The notes under the pieces are model-generated. The model was not told where the DNA came from and ran no database searches. It was given only the letters and a program-made list of their open reading frames with translations. Positions 32,477 to 42,575 of a stretch of DNA of 64,000 nt are shown in pieces. A program made the position numbers and the translations under genes. The DNA is from Geminicoccaceae bacterium (GTDB taxonomy: Bacteria > Pseudomonadota > Alphaproteobacteria > Geminicoccales > Geminicoccaceae), in the NCBI GenBank assembly GCA_028285265.1, contig JANQPX010000065.1, positions 62,001 through 126,000 of the forward strand, in the 5' to 3' direction. Every line of letters begins with the position of its first letter. The first letter of the stretch is position 1.

Positions 32477-33262
32477 TTGGCGATCCGCGCATTGGTGTGG
32501 GGCGAGAATGTTCATGAGCGTACCAACAAAGCCGTCGGCGCGCTCTATCCCGAGGGAATGCACACCTGCATTGCCTCTGCCTTGAACACCGCAGATGGTA
32601 TCATAGCGACGACTGCGACGCTCCAGGAGCCCGAGCATGGTTTGACCAGCACACGACTGGCTGAGACCGACGTCCTGCTCTGGTGGGGCCATGCCGCCCA
32701 CGGCGATGTCGACGATGGGATCGTCGACCGCGTTGTTGAGCAGGTCTGGGCAGGCATGGGCTTAATCTTGCTGCACTCCGCTCATTTCTCGAAGATTTTT
32801 AAGCGGTTGATGGGCACACCGTGCAATCTTTCTTGGCGCGAAGCTGGCGAGCGGGAGCGGATCTGGGTGGTCAACCCAAGTCATCCCATTGCCGAAGGGT
32901 TGCCCTCGCATTTTGTGCTCGAAAACGAGGAAATGTATGGTGAGCCCTTTGGTGTGCCTGAGCCACTCGAGACGGTTTTCATCTCTTGGTTCCAAGGTGG
33001 GGAGGTCTTTCGGTCAGGGCTTACTTATCGCCGCGGTGCCGGCAACATCTTCTATTTTCGCCCAGGTCATGAGACCTACCCTACCTATCACGACGGGATG
33101 GTGCAGCACGTACTGACCAACGCCGTACGCTGGGCGTATAACCCGGCGCCGCGCCTAACCGAGGTGACAGTCGCTCCAAATGTCCCTGTTGAGCGAGCGC
33201 CCGAGCCCATCGAGACGCGGGGGCCAAGCGTGCACCAGCCAGGTGATCAGGGGCATCACTAA
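32477..33262 (+). CDS. thuA: ThuA-domain protein (trehalose-utilisation type)
   Basis: About 261 residues from the proposed TTG start. The start of the ThuA fold reads [14 protein letters not shown]. Later segments are [37 protein letters not shown] and [20 protein letters not shown], all typical of ThuA. ThuA is a class I glutamine-amidotransferase-like domain that acts with ThuB in disaccharide (trehalose, maltitol) utilisation through 3-keto sugars. No ATG precedes the domain at a sensible distance; TTG 32477 has GGGGGA upstream, while the frame is open to 32384. The ThuB-like gene follows at 42 bp. The ThuEFGK transporter is absent. Confidence 0.82.
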   Translation: MAIRALVWGENVHERTNKAVGALYPEGMHTCIASALNTADGIIATTATLQEPEHGLTSTRLAETDVLLWWGHAAHGDVDDGIVDRVVEQVWAGMGLILLHSAHFSKIFKRLMGTPCNLSWREAGERERIWVVNPSHPIAEGLPSHFVLENEEMYGEPFGVPEPLETVFISWFQGGEVFRSGLTYRRGAGNIFYFRPGHETYPTYHDGMVQHVLTNAVRWAYNPAPRLTEVTVAPNVPVERAPEPIETRGPSVHQPGDQGHH

Positions 33263-33304
33263 CTTCCAATTCTCGTTCTACACGGAAAGTGCGGAGAGGC
33301 CTTG

Positions 33305-34387
33305 ATGCGACTCCTCATCCTTGGCACCGGCGCTATGGCGGTTCAACACGCTGAGGCTTTTGGCGCGATTGCTGGCGCCAAGCTGGTGGCGGCGGTCGAC
33401 CCTCATACCGAGCGTCTGGCGGCATTCAGTGAGCGTTTCGAGATCGAACAGCGCTTCGCTGGCTTGCCTGATGCGCTGGACTGGGACGGATTCGATGCGG
33501 TGGCAAATGCTACGCCCGACAACGTCCATTATGAGACAACGATGGACTGCATTGCAGCAAATAAGCATGTCTTTTGTGAAAAGCCATTGGCAACGAACCA
33601 AAAGCTCGCAGCAGAGATGACAAGGAGCGCAGACCAAGCGGGTGTCATCAACATGGTCAATCTCCTTTATCGCGGTGTTCCGGCACTTCAAGCCGCGCGA
33701 GAGATGGTGCTCGCCGGCGAGATCGGCGAGGTCAAGCATGTGGAGGCGTCTTATCTCCAAAGTTGGCTTACGCAGCCATCCTGGGGCGATTGGCGAACTG
33801 ATGAACGCTGGCTATGGCGACTGTCGACGAGACACGGCTCGAACGGTACCCTGGGCGATGTTGGCATCCATATTATCGACTTCGCCTGTTATGGAGCCGG
33901 CCTCGACTTCACCAATGTCCATTGCCGCCTTCAGACGTTTCCCAAAGTGGAAAGCAATCGCATCGGCGACTACGAACTCGACGCCAATGACAGCTTCACG
34001 ATCAATGCAAGCTTTAACAATGGTGCCATCGGCGTCATTCATAGCTCACGCTGGGCAAGCGGCCATCAAAACGATTTAGCACTTCGAATCTACGGCGACA
34101 AAGGTGGACTCGAGGTCAAGTGTTGGCGCGGCGGTCATCTGGTGGCCGATCCAAAGTATTCGAGCCTACGTGCCTGCAAAGAAGACGGCCTGACGACGGG
34201 TACATGGCGCGACGTTCCTTGCCGAACCGTTCCGCTCAACTACCAGCGCTTTGTCGACGCCATCTGTCACGGAGAAAACCTGGAACCGAGCTTTGCGACG
34301 GCGACCCGACTACAGCAGATCCTCGACACCAGCTTCGAGTCGCACGCTCAAAATGCCGCTTTGTCGGTCGTCAGCGGAGATCTCTGA
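33305..34387 (+). CDS. Gfo/Idh/MocA-family oxidoreductase, ThuB-like
   Basis: 360 residues. The N-terminal Rossmann fold starts RLLILGTGAMAVQHAEAFGA. The family motif FCEKPLATNQK holds the conserved EKP lysine, and DVGIHIIDFACYGAG holds the catalytic-site histidine region. The enzyme probably oxidises a sugar or sugar derivative with NAD(P). With ThuA just upstream it is likely a ThuB analogue, but a general sugar dehydrogenase cannot be excluded. A TTG directly before the ATG at 33305 is an alternative start. Confidence 0.85.
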   Translation: MRLLILGTGAMAVQHAEAFGAIAGAKLVAAVDPHTERLAAFSERFEIEQRFAGLPDALDWDGFDAVANATPDNVHYETTMDCIAANKHVFCEKPLATNQKLAAEMTRSADQAGVINMVNLLYRGVPALQAAREMVLAGEIGEVKHVEASYLQSWLTQPSWGDWRTDERWLWRLSTRHGSNGTLGDVGIHIIDFACYGAGLDFTNVHCRLQTFPKVESNRIGDYELDANDSFTINASFNNGAIGVIHSSRWASGHQNDLALRIYGDKGGLEVKCWRGGHLVADPKYSSLRACKEDGLTTGTWRDVPCRTVPLNYQRFVDAICHGENLEPSFATATRLQQILDTSFESHAQNAALSVVSGDL

Positions 34388-34593
34388 AACTTGTTGAGCC
34401 TGGTGTCGATCGGTCGGACTTATGAGCGTTGAGAGTCGATCGCGGCAGACAGGTAATTTGCCCGCAATCTCTGTGACAGAACGGCATCAATTCGGAACAT
34501 AGGATCGAAGACTGTGTTGACCGGTTGCCTCGCTACATCGACTGCATCATCCATAGCCAGCTCCAATGTCTTCTCAACAACGTAGGATACGCG

Positions 34594-35250
34594 ATGCCAT
34601 ATCCCCATTACACGAGGTCTGAACGATTTGCTGATGCCGCGGTACATGTCACCGGAATCACATCAGGCATTGTCGGCATCGTTATTCTGACTGTCATCGC
34701 TACCCCTCGCATTGACGTGGCGGATCGTGCCAGCATCAGTCTCTATGCTGTTGGACTCATCACCATGCTCATCTGCTCAGCAGTCTACAACATGACGGGC
34801 GAGGGGATAATCAAGGAGTTGTTTCGTCGCTTGGATCATGCTGGGATCTTTTTAATGATCGCAGGCAGTTATACGCCTTTTGCGGTGATCTCGATTGGCG
34901 GGAATCTTGGCGCTAGCTTGCTTGTCTTTGTCTGGTCGATCGCCATCATCGGCATCATTCTGAAGCTGATCTATCCTACGCGTTGGCATGGCCTCTTCAT
35001 CGCGATCTATTTGCTTCTGGGTTGGTCGATTGTCGCTGCCATCGGACCTCTATTGGAGACGATGTCGACATCAGGCTTCATGCTTCTTCTTGCTGGCGGC
35101 ATTCTCTACAGCGTAGGCGTGATCTTTCACACATGGACGAACTTACCTTATCAAAACGCGATCTGGCATGTCTTCGTGCTGGTAGCAGCTTCTTGTCATT
35201 TCATGGCCGTGTGGACCGAATTTACCTTGGCCTATCCGAAGTCGGGATGA
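34594..35250 (+). CDS. Haemolysin III family membrane protein (PAQR fold)
   Basis: 218 residues and seven predicted membrane segments. The first motif, FRRLDHAGIFLMIAGSYTPF, is diagnostic. The second is WHVFVLVAASCHFMAVW, with the paired histidines that bind zinc in the PAQR superfamily. The biological role in bacteria is unsettled; haemolysis is a historical name. The ATG at 34594 has AGGA 6 bp upstream and matches the usual N-terminus; the frame is open to 34525. Confidence 0.86.
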   Translation: MPYPHYTRSERFADAAVHVTGITSGIVGIVILTVIATPRIDVADRASISLYAVGLITMLICSAVYNMTGEGIIKELFRRLDHAGIFLMIAGSYTPFAVISIGGNLGASLLVFVWSIAIIGIILKLIYPTRWHGLFIAIYLLLGWSIVAAIGPLLETMSTSGFMLLLAGGILYSVGVIFHTWTNLPYQNAIWHVFVLVAASCHFMAVWTEFTLAYPKSG

Positions 35251-35691
35251 CCGGCCAAACCGGATCGCTTCTTCAAATAGGATTTTGGCCAACGAAACTC
35301 GACAAAAGCGATCAGACTTGTCCGGGAACGTGGACGATCTTCTCTCAAACCAACAAGTTAATCCCTGCTTAGAGAGAGCCTCATAGGGGCTCTACGGAAC
35401 GTATTTTACTCGGCGAGCATGATGCCATTGAGGCGGCGAGACGGGGTGCTTCACCAACCATCGGCCCGACCTATCGTGACGTTGCCACGTGCTTCGATCA
35501 CCAAAGTGCACGGAAAGATGATGTAATCGTGATTGGCGACTGAGAAAGTCAAGGATCTATATTACAAACCAAGGCGCTCTGTTTCTTACGCGAAGCCAGG
35601 TCCTTTAGAACTGCGCGCCTTCGATTGCACATGCAAAATCTTTGACGGCTTGTGCAGGTGAGGAAGCAATTGGCACGCGAAAGGCTCTTCC
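35251..35691. other. Intergenic region, no gene assigned
   Basis: 441 bp before the DUF3179 gene. AGAGCC (35374-35379) and GGCTCT (35387-35392) can pair around a 7-nt loop, a weak hairpin without a T run. Downstream, 35374-35543 is open in one frame without an ATG and has no recognisable similarity. Confidence 0.3.
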
Positions 35692-37077
35692 ATGGCATTA
35701 GTACTTAGCTCTCAACTCCGCGTCTTCTTAACAGCGTCACTGATAACACTCTCACTGTTTTGGATTGATTCTCTTCGCGCCCAGGATGCGTCGCCGCTAC
35801 CGGATTATGTGATCGAACAGTTCGGTCAACCCCCTGCAGTCCCAGAAGGTCCCTTATCCGACGCCTTGCAGTCAGCTGTGGAGGTGGCCTTTGTCGAGAG
35901 TATGGCGCAATCAGCCTGGGGAAGGGACCAGACGATTGCTTTGGGGGAAGTCTCGCAATCGAACGATCCTCGGCTCGTCTGGATTGTCGCTGATCTGATG
36001 CGGTTCATCTCTCAGCGTCAACTAAATGAGGAACTCGCTGATACTGGCTACACGTTACTTGGCATTCAACAACAAGGTGAGAATCATTGGGGCGTGATTA
36101 CCGATCATCTCATTGCTTGGGACATTCCAGCACCGCCTGATTATTTGCGGATCAAACGGGCAATTTTTACAAGTCTCGTGCCCGGCTGGGACAAGATCTT
36201 TGTCGAGGGTAATATTGACTGGCGGCATGTCTCTTGGGGAGGCGTTCTTATCGATGATCGCGCTTACGATACGACAGATGAGGCGTGTAATTGCATTCCT
36301 GCAGCCGATAATCCCGAGGTGAGCACTGCCGAAGAGGCAACGTGGTTAAAGGATGAGGACATCGTCTTTGGCATTGGAATCAACGGCGAATATCGTGCTT
36401 ATCCGAGGAGGATTATGGAAGTTCGCGAGATGGTTAACGACACGTTAGGCGGCCGCCATCTTGGAATTCCGTATTGCACGTTATGTGGTGCTGCGCAGGC
36501 TTACTACACCGATCAACTCTCTGAAGACGTTGATCGACCCGTCCTGCGTACGTCAGGCCTGCTGATTCGTTCCAACAAAGTCATGTATGACGTCAATACG
36601 TTCTCGGTGTTTGACACATTCTTGGGTCATGCGGTCACAGGTCCGCTCGCTGAGAAGAACGTTCGATTGGAACAAGCCAGTGTCGTGACGACTGATTGGG
36701 GAACCTGGAAGAAGGCACATCCCGAGACAACGGTCCTGGTAGAAGCGTTGGCGCTTGGACGCGATTTTGATTTTCGCAATAACCGGGACGCCAATGGTCC
36801 GATCTTTCCGATCGGCGATGTCGATCCACGCCTGCCTGTGCATGAAGACATCATTGGCGTTGTCACAGCATCCGGCAAGCCGATCGCGTTTCAGCGCAGC
36901 AAGGCGTTTGTAGCCTTGAAGAATGGTGATGAGATCGCGTTTGAGAATATTCGTCTGGAACTCGATGCTGGTGGCATCAGGGCCGTCGATGCCGATGGTT
37001 CTGACCTCGGTAGCCATCAGGCGTTCTGGTTTGCCTGGTCACAGTTCTATCCAAAAACGGAGCTCTGGCCCGGCTGA
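35692..37077 (+). CDS. DUF3179 domain protein, exported
   Basis: 461 residues with an N-terminal signal peptide (FLTASLITLSLFWIDSLRAQ). The C-terminal half is DUF3179: GIGINGEYRAYPRRIMEVRE, then GIPYCTLCGAAQAYY, the CxLC site typical of the family, then LIRSNKVMYDVNTFSVFDTF and the final TTDWGTWKKAHPETTVL. The residues around NCIPAADNPE are also family-like. The function is unknown; the CxxC and surface suggest a redox or metal-handling protein in the periplasm. It stands alone. Confidence 0.82.
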   Translation: MALVLSSQLRVFLTASLITLSLFWIDSLRAQDASPLPDYVIEQFGQPPAVPEGPLSDALQSAVEVAFVESMAQSAWGRDQTIALGEVSQSNDPRLVWIVADLMRFISQRQLNEELADTGYTLLGIQQQGENHWGVITDHLIAWDIPAPPDYLRIKRAIFTSLVPGWDKIFVEGNIDWRHVSWGGVLIDDRAYDTTDEACNCIPAADNPEVSTAEEATWLKDEDIVFGIGINGEYRAYPRRIMEVREMVNDTLGGRHLGIPYCTLCGAAQAYYTDQLSEDVDRPVLRTSGLLIRSNKVMYDVNTFSVFDTFLGHAVTGPLAEKNVRLEQASVVTTDWGTWKKAHPETTVLVEALALGRDFDFRNNRDANGPIFPIGDVDPRLPVHEDIIGVVTASGKPIAFQRSKAFVALKNGDEIAFENIRLELDAGGIRAVDADGSDLGSHQAFWFAWSQFYPKTELWPG

Positions 37078-37423
37078 TACAAGCTTGATCGTCGCCAGGC
37101 AACGGCTTCATGCCAATCTACGCCGACGCCGATTGCCTGGCCCAACACGTCCTTCCTGATTCGCATCATTACGCTCATGGAAAGATTGATCTTGCGAAGA
37201 AAGACTATGACTTAGTCGAGATCACCGATCCGCTGGAGCCGAGCTGGCGATTTGGTTGGGTCAGCGAATGCAGCTTGTCGACAACTACCGATACTCGCTG
37301 ACCAATTGAGATCATAAGAAGGCGCAGGACAGATAGGCCAATCGCAAAAAGGTCATTTTATTTCGACTAGTATTCAACTATAAGACGTCACAACGATCCA
37401 TTGATGACGGCAGTTATCTCGCA
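37078..37423. other. Intergenic region with a doubtful small frame
   Basis: 346 bp upstream of the PAS kinase. A frame at 37110-37301 (63 codons, ATG start) encodes HGKIDLAKKDYDLVEITDPL near its middle, but it has no ribosome binding site and no recognisable similarity. The last 100 bp are AT-richer and should hold the kinase promoter. Confidence 0.3.
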
Positions 37424-38596
37424 ATGTCCGACATAATCGAGCGCCGATTAACGACAACACCGCACTATCTCGAGCAAGAGTTGCGAGCGCTCTTGAGAAC
37501 CGACCCCAAAGTGCTCGACTGGCTCGATACGGGATCGCTGGATGGAATTTGGTATTGGGACTTAGAGCAGCCCGAGAACGAATGGCTCAGCCCAGCTTTC
37601 AAACAGCTTTTCGGCTATGCCGAGGACGAGATGCCTCACTCACCGGAATGGTGGCAGGCGAATATCCATCCTGACGACCTGCCTGTAGCGCTTGAAAACT
37701 TCGAGCAGCATAAAGCTGATCCATCTCATCCCTACGATCAGATCGTCCGATATCGGCACAAAGATGGTTCGATGATTTGGGTTCGTTGCCGTGGCTTGAT
37801 GGTTAGGAACGGAGACGGAACGCCCAAGCGGATGCTTGGCGCACATACGGACGTTACTGCGCTTAAGAAAACAGAAGAAGAGCTCCGGCGAAGCAACAAA
37901 GAGCTTGACGATTTTGCGAATATTGCCGCACACGATCTGAAGGAACCACTTCGGGCCTCATGCCAGCATGCGAGCTTTTTGCTCGAAGACTATGGAGATC
38001 AATTGAATGATGAAGTCCAAAGGCGTCTTCAAAGATTGATCGCACTTAATCAGCGCATGGAACGCCTGATCGCCGATCTCCATTACTTCTCACGGCTAGG
38101 CCGTAGTGACGAGATGGTCGAAGATCTAGGTGTCGAAGCAGCGATCGCGGAGCTTAGAGTAGACTTCGCCGAGGCTCTGCACGAGGGGAATGCGAAGATC
38201 GATGTATCGGGCCCTTTGCCGAGGATCGAAGGGCATAAACCCCACGTGATGACGATCTTTCGAAACCTCATCAGCAACGGCCTTAAGTATAACGACAATC
38301 GCGAGAAGCTCATCGAGATAGGACAGGTCGATAATCAATCTTGGGATTCAAAACACGCTCTCGTCACGCTTTATGTGAAGGATAATGGAATCGGAATTGA
38401 CGAGGAATTCAAAGACGAGGTTTTCCAGATGTTCAAGCGATTGAATAGCGAGAAAGCTTACGGCGGAGGCACCGGTGCTGGGTTAAGCTTTGTCAAAAAA
38501 ATCGTTGAACGCCAAGGTGGACAGATCTGGCTTACAACAGAACCTGGGAAAGGCACCACGTTCTTTTTTACTCTTCGTCGAAGCACCAAAGGCTGA
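37424..38596 (+). CDS. Cytoplasmic PAS-domain sensor histidine kinase
   Basis: 390 residues, no membrane segment. One PAS domain with a PAC tail about 35-150 (GIWYWDLEQPENEWLSPAFK, QIVRYRHKDGSMIWVRCRG), HisKA with FANIAAHDLKEPLRASCQHA (His170), and HATPase with FRNLISNGLKYNDNREK, DNGIGIDEEFKD and GGGTGAGLSFVKKIVERQGG. The HDLKEPLR type is shared with cyanobacterial-phytochrome-like kinases, whose partners are often free CheY-like proteins. The CheY-like gene at 61102 is of the Rcp1-like kind and could be such a partner. Stand-alone. Confidence 0.88.
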   Translation: MSDIIERRLTTTPHYLEQELRALLRTDPKVLDWLDTGSLDGIWYWDLEQPENEWLSPAFKQLFGYAEDEMPHSPEWWQANIHPDDLPVALENFEQHKADPSHPYDQIVRYRHKDGSMIWVRCRGLMVRNGDGTPKRMLGAHTDVTALKKTEEELRRSNKELDDFANIAAHDLKEPLRASCQHASFLLEDYGDQLNDEVQRRLQRLIALNQRMERLIADLHYFSRLGRSDEMVEDLGVEAAIAELRVDFAEALHEGNAKIDVSGPLPRIEGHKPHVMTIFRNLISNGLKYNDNREKLIEIGQVDNQSWDSKHALVTLYVKDNGIGIDEEFKDEVFQMFKRLNSEKAYGGGTGAGLSFVKKIVERQGGQIWLTTEPGKGTTFFFTLRRSTKG

Positions 38597-38816
38597 CTGT
38601 TAAACGTCGCTAAGAAGCCGGCTAAGGAAAACCAACATCATGCTGACTAATGCGACGCCAATGTCAGATGAGCGGCAAATCTCCACTGGCCGATGATTTT
38701 CTCGTTAAATCATTGATGTCTCGAGATGATGAAATCGGCGTGGTTTCATCTAATTATTAGCCATGGTTTCTGAAAGTTTCGAAGGTTCTAGTCCAATACT
38801 AGACTTAGCAGGTCAC

Positions 38817-39677
38817 TCAGGACGCCATCTTTCGACCGTCGTGCCGGAGAAGTTCAGGCCTGCCGTCTTTGCCCGGTTTGACGTCGACCGACCAGAGCTG
38901 AGGGTGAGGGGGTGCATTGCGAGTTCTTTCGACCAAGGACAAATAGTCGGCTCTCGGGATGGGTCGGCAACCGAGACTGGCGAGATGATCGGTCGGCATT
39001 TGCATGTCGATACAGGGATAATCCCAGTGGCGAAGATGGGCGCAGAGATGGGCCAGCGCGATCTTGGAGGCATGATTGACCCTGGTAAACATGGATTCCA
39101 CCGACAGCAATCGATTTGACACTAGGCCAAATACGCCGCCGGCCAAGGCGCCCTCCTTGTCCCAGGCTTCGACGGAAAAGGCACGATCTTGCCGGTGCAA
39201 CGCCTTATAGGTTTCTGCGAGCGGAAGGACCCAGTTTTCCGGAGAATTCGGTCGGGGATAAGCGCAAGCGTCCACCACATCATCAAAGGCCTGATTGAAG
39301 GAAATAGCGAAGCGATCATTGCGGATGAGACGCTGCAGGGTCTTTTGGAGATACATATCTTCTGGAAACAGCACCATCCGGGGATTAGGCGACCACCATT
39401 TCGTTGGCTGATGCGCTTGATGGCAGACAAAAATACCGGCTTGAAACGCGGCGAACAACGAGACGTCGGTGACCTTCCCCCCGATAGCGAGGAGCCCTGG
39501 TGGGCTGGCGAGCGCTTGGTCCAACGCCGGAAAGGATGTGGGTTCGGCTCTTGGTGCGAACCAATGGGCTTCGAAGGCTGTGCGCTTTAGGCCCAGGAGG
39601 CCGCGTAGGTTGGACGGTTTTCGAAGCGCGCCCAGGCTATAGCTAGCAAGCCAATAGAGCCTTTCCGAAAGGTTCAT
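38817..39677 (-). CDS. Leucyl/phenylalanyl-tRNA-protein transferase (Aat)-like protein, divergent
   Basis: 286 residues from ATG 39677; the frame is open further to 39884. Aat family landmarks are present: WWSPNPRMVLFPEDMYLQKT, WVLPLAETYKALH, SVEAWDKEGALAGGVFGLVS, VESMFTRVNHASKIALAHLC and CIDMQMPTDHLASLGCRPIP. Aat adds Leu or Phe from tRNA to N-terminal Arg or Lys of proteins in the N-degron pathway. Here the canonical GGDL reads GGKV and GIFPW reads GIFVC, and the protein is longer by about 50 residues. It may be a specialised paralogue with another acceptor. It is divergent from the flippase gene. Confidence 0.75.
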   Translation of the reverse strand: MNLSERLYWLASYSLGALRKPSNLRGLLGLKRTAFEAHWFAPRAEPTSFPALDQALASPPGLLAIGGKVTDVSLFAAFQAGIFVCHQAHQPTKWWSPNPRMVLFPEDMYLQKTLQRLIRNDRFAISFNQAFDDVVDACAYPRPNSPENWVLPLAETYKALHRQDRAFSVEAWDKEGALAGGVFGLVSNRLLSVESMFTRVNHASKIALAHLCAHLRHWDYPCIDMQMPTDHLASLGCRPIPRADYLSLVERTRNAPPHPQLWSVDVKPGKDGRPELLRHDGRKMAS

Positions 39678-39927
39678 ATGAATCTGCCATTGATAAGCCG
39701 TGAGCGATAGCTCTCGACTACAGCACGGGATCCTTAATTCGCGATGAATGGGTGACTGATTGTGAACAAGAATCCCAACCAATCGGAATACAGTTCGACC
39801 AAAAGCCCCTGACGCTCGGCAGCCTTTAGTCTTTCTTAGTGATGAGATGCTCCAATGGCGACGACGAAGCGTCCGAATGCACATGTGACGCTTAAGCTAT
39901 GTTGTAACAGCTTGGCATCGATGGCTC

Positions 39928-41406
39928 ATGGGCGGGGCAGAAAAGGTTAACGGCGCTACTGTCGCAAGGGGCGTCATCTGGCGGGTAATGGAAGTTTCCG
40001 GTACCGAAGTCCTCGCCTTCGCAAGCTTCGTTCTTCTAGCGCGCCTTTTGACCCCTGACGACTTTGGTGTCGTCTCTCAAGCGTCGCTCTTCATCCTGAC
40101 CGTCCAACTCGTTCTCCAGCAGGGCTTTCCCGAAGCGCTCGTGCAGATGGACGAGGTGGATGATAGTTATTTTGAAACCTCGATGTGGGCCAACATCACG
40201 CTCGGCGCCGCCGCAGCCTTACTCCTGGCGGCAGCGGCCCCTTTGTTAGCATCCATCTTGAGCGAACCAGCTCTTGCCCCGGTGCTTGTCGGCCTTGCGC
40301 CGACGCTCATTCTGCTTGCCGCCAACCGGATTTACTTAGCAAAGCTTCGCCGTTCCTTCTTCTTTCAGAAGTTCATGCTTCTCAATGTGGTCGCCACACT
40401 CGCCGGCGCGCTGGGTGCTACGACATTAGCGCTTAACGGTTTTGGTCTTTGGAGCCTCATCGCGCAGCAATGGCTCTATGCCCTCACTGGCCTCATCGTA
40501 GGTTTCGCTTGCACCGGCTGGCTTCCCGGCCTTCGTTTTCGAGTAGACCACATGCGTTCCATGTGGGCGTTTAGCAGCATGACCGTCTTGGAGGCCATGA
40601 GTGCCTTTTGTGCGAGGCGGCTCGACCTCCTCATTCTGGCCTGGTACTGGTCAGCGCGTGAGATTGGCTTTTACTTTCTAGCCAACCGGCTCTTATTTTC
40701 CGCCGGGATGCTCACCTACTATTCCGTCTCCCATCTGGCGTTGCCTTTCCTCTCGCGTCTCCAACATGACCCAATCGAATTCCGACTTGCGGTCTACCGG
40801 ACCATGCAACTGGTCAGCCTCATTTGCCTGCCGACATTCGCCGGCCTCGCTTTAGTAGCCCCGGTTTTGATCCCGCTGCTGTTTGGAAACGAATGGGTAT
40901 CAAGTATCCAGCCCTTCCAGGTTCTTGCTGCTCTTAGCCCATTCTATGCAATGACCCTGACATATGGGCAGATTCTGATTGCTGCCGGTCAAGCCAGGGA
41001 CGCCATGATTCTAAGTGGTATTACAATGGTGCTGTTCCTGGCCGCAGTGGCGTTGGCGGCACCGTACGGAATTACTCAGGCGGCGGCGGCGGGCGGTCTC
41101 GCCAGCATTCTTGTCTTGCCCATCTACATCCAGTGTCTCAGTTATCGTTTCGGCATCGATCTGCTCCGCTGCCTGGAGGATCAGCTTCCTTGCTTCACTG
41201 CGACCGTCTCGATGGTATCCGTTGTGCATCTGATGGGCCTTTGGCTCGGTCCGCTTCTCCATCCCGTCATCCATCTTGCCGCCATTTGTCTTGTCGGCGC
41301 CTGCACTTTTCTGGCTGTGATGATTGTATTGGCTAAGGAGAGCCTCCTCGGCATCGTCGCCAGCTTTTCCGGCAATCGCAGCAGCGATCAGAACGCATTG
41401 GCCTAG
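39928..41406 (+). CDS. Oligosaccharide flippase family protein (Wzx-like)
   Basis: 492 residues with 12 to 14 hydrophobic segments. The N-terminal region IWRVMEVSGTEVLAFASFVL and LARLLTPDDFGVVSQASLFI is characteristic of the polysaccharide-transport MVF/MOP clan. It should move a lipid-linked oligosaccharide across the inner membrane. An acyltransferase of the CelD kind follows at about 100 bp, and an Aat-like gene is divergent. No glycosyltransferase is adjacent; the short priming transferase is 17 kb away. Confidence 0.87.
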   Translation: MGGAEKVNGATVARGVIWRVMEVSGTEVLAFASFVLLARLLTPDDFGVVSQASLFILTVQLVLQQGFPEALVQMDEVDDSYFETSMWANITLGAAAALLLAAAAPLLASILSEPALAPVLVGLAPTLILLAANRIYLAKLRRSFFFQKFMLLNVVATLAGALGATTLALNGFGLWSLIAQQWLYALTGLIVGFACTGWLPGLRFRVDHMRSMWAFSSMTVLEAMSAFCARRLDLLILAWYWSAREIGFYFLANRLLFSAGMLTYYSVSHLALPFLSRLQHDPIEFRLAVYRTMQLVSLICLPTFAGLALVAPVLIPLLFGNEWVSSIQPFQVLAALSPFYAMTLTYGQILIAAGQARDAMILSGITMVLFLAAVALAAPYGITQAAAAGGLASILVLPIYIQCLSYRFGIDLLRCLEDQLPCFTATVSMVSVVHLMGLWLGPLLHPVIHLAAICLVGACTFLAVMIVLAKESLLGIVASFSGNRSSDQNALA

Positions 41407-41511
41407 AACGTGGCGCCGATGTCCGCTCACGGCACATCCGGCTTTACGATTTCTTGGGAGGTACGGGGCTAAACTTCTCCTTGCCAGCAACATCTTCGAT
41501 AGGTGCGCCCT

Positions 41512-42483
41512 ATGTCCGGTCCGCGACTTACGCATGCAGCATGGCCGCGTTTGTCGGCTAAGGGCGGGCGTAGCGCCAAGACGGCTTTTTTGTTGGAGTT
41601 CAAGCTCGGGCCTTACCGTATAACGTCAGCTGAGTTTGTTGTGATGACACTCGACTTCGGTCTGCTGACGGTCTCAGAACAAGCGGTCGACACCAGTTCT
41701 TTGTCTACTGATCAAGCGCTCTATCTACGATCCGTGCCCGACCATGCGAATCTCGCGGCATCACCGATCTTCAAGACGATGCTAGTCTACGAAGCCTATG
41801 GTTATGATCGAAGTTGGGTCGTCACCGAGGGGGGGTTCGATGCCTATCTCGCATCCTTTTCCAAGACATCCCGAAAGGGACTGAAGCGTCGCCAAAAGAA
41901 ACTGATCGAACGTTCTGGAGGGCGCCTGGACATAAGGCGCTATGATCATGCCGATCAGATGGCAACCTTTCACCAAAATGCGCGCGTTGTCTCAGCCAAG
42001 ACCTTCCAGGAAAAGCTGATGAACGATGGTCTTCCGGCCGATCCGTCTTTTTTGGACGAGATCAAGGCGAAGGCATCGGAGCACCAATGTTACGGCACCA
42101 TTCTCTATTTGGACGAACAGCCCATAAGTTTCCTCTATTGCGAACGACAGGGGTCAGGATGGCTCGCGATTTTTGGCGGCTTCGATCCTGATTATGCAAA
42201 TCTATCGCCGGGCACGGTGCACCTTCTGTCCGAACTCGAAGCTTCATTTGATAACCCTAACGCTACATTTTTCGACTTTGGTCCAGGACCAAGTGACTAC
42301 AAGCAGTTCTTCTCGACCCATGATGTGCCTTGCAGCGACATGCTCATTTTGGACAAGACATGGCGCAATAGACTGGCCGTCGAAACCCACAAATTGCTCG
42401 GGATGATCTCCGAAAAGGGGGTTCAAATGGCGACGGCGCTTCGCTTAAAGGAGAGAATTCGACAGATGATCCGGGGTCGCTAG
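41512..42483 (+). CDS. GNAT-fold acyltransferase, CelD/BcsL type
   Basis: 323 residues. The middle part, FSKTSRKGLKRRQKKLIERS with GGRLDIRRYD, matches the CelD/BcsL acyltransferase domain, and GTILYLDEQPISFLYCERQG plus FFDFGPGPSDYKQFFS complete the GNAT-like core. These proteins act in cellulose and exopolysaccharide production and are structurally close to FemAB. The start at ATG 41512 is preferred over GTG 41503. It follows the flippase gene in the same direction, so it likely modifies or helps assemble the exported glycan. Confidence 0.75.
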   Translation: MSGPRLTHAAWPRLSAKGGRSAKTAFLLEFKLGPYRITSAEFVVMTLDFGLLTVSEQAVDTSSLSTDQALYLRSVPDHANLAASPIFKTMLVYEAYGYDRSWVVTEGGFDAYLASFSKTSRKGLKRRQKKLIERSGGRLDIRRYDHADQMATFHQNARVVSAKTFQEKLMNDGLPADPSFLDEIKAKASEHQCYGTILYLDEQPISFLYCERQGSGWLAIFGGFDPDYANLSPGTVHLLSELEASFDNPNATFFDFGPGPSDYKQFFSTHDVPCSDMLILDKTWRNRLAVETHKLLGMISEKGVQMATALRLKERIRQMIRGR

Positions 42484-42575
42484 TACCAGCCAACCACAGA
42501 GGATTGTCTAACGTGGCAGGCGTTTGGGTGGTGCGTTCGTAGACTGATCCTCAAAAACGAAACAAGAAATGAGAC

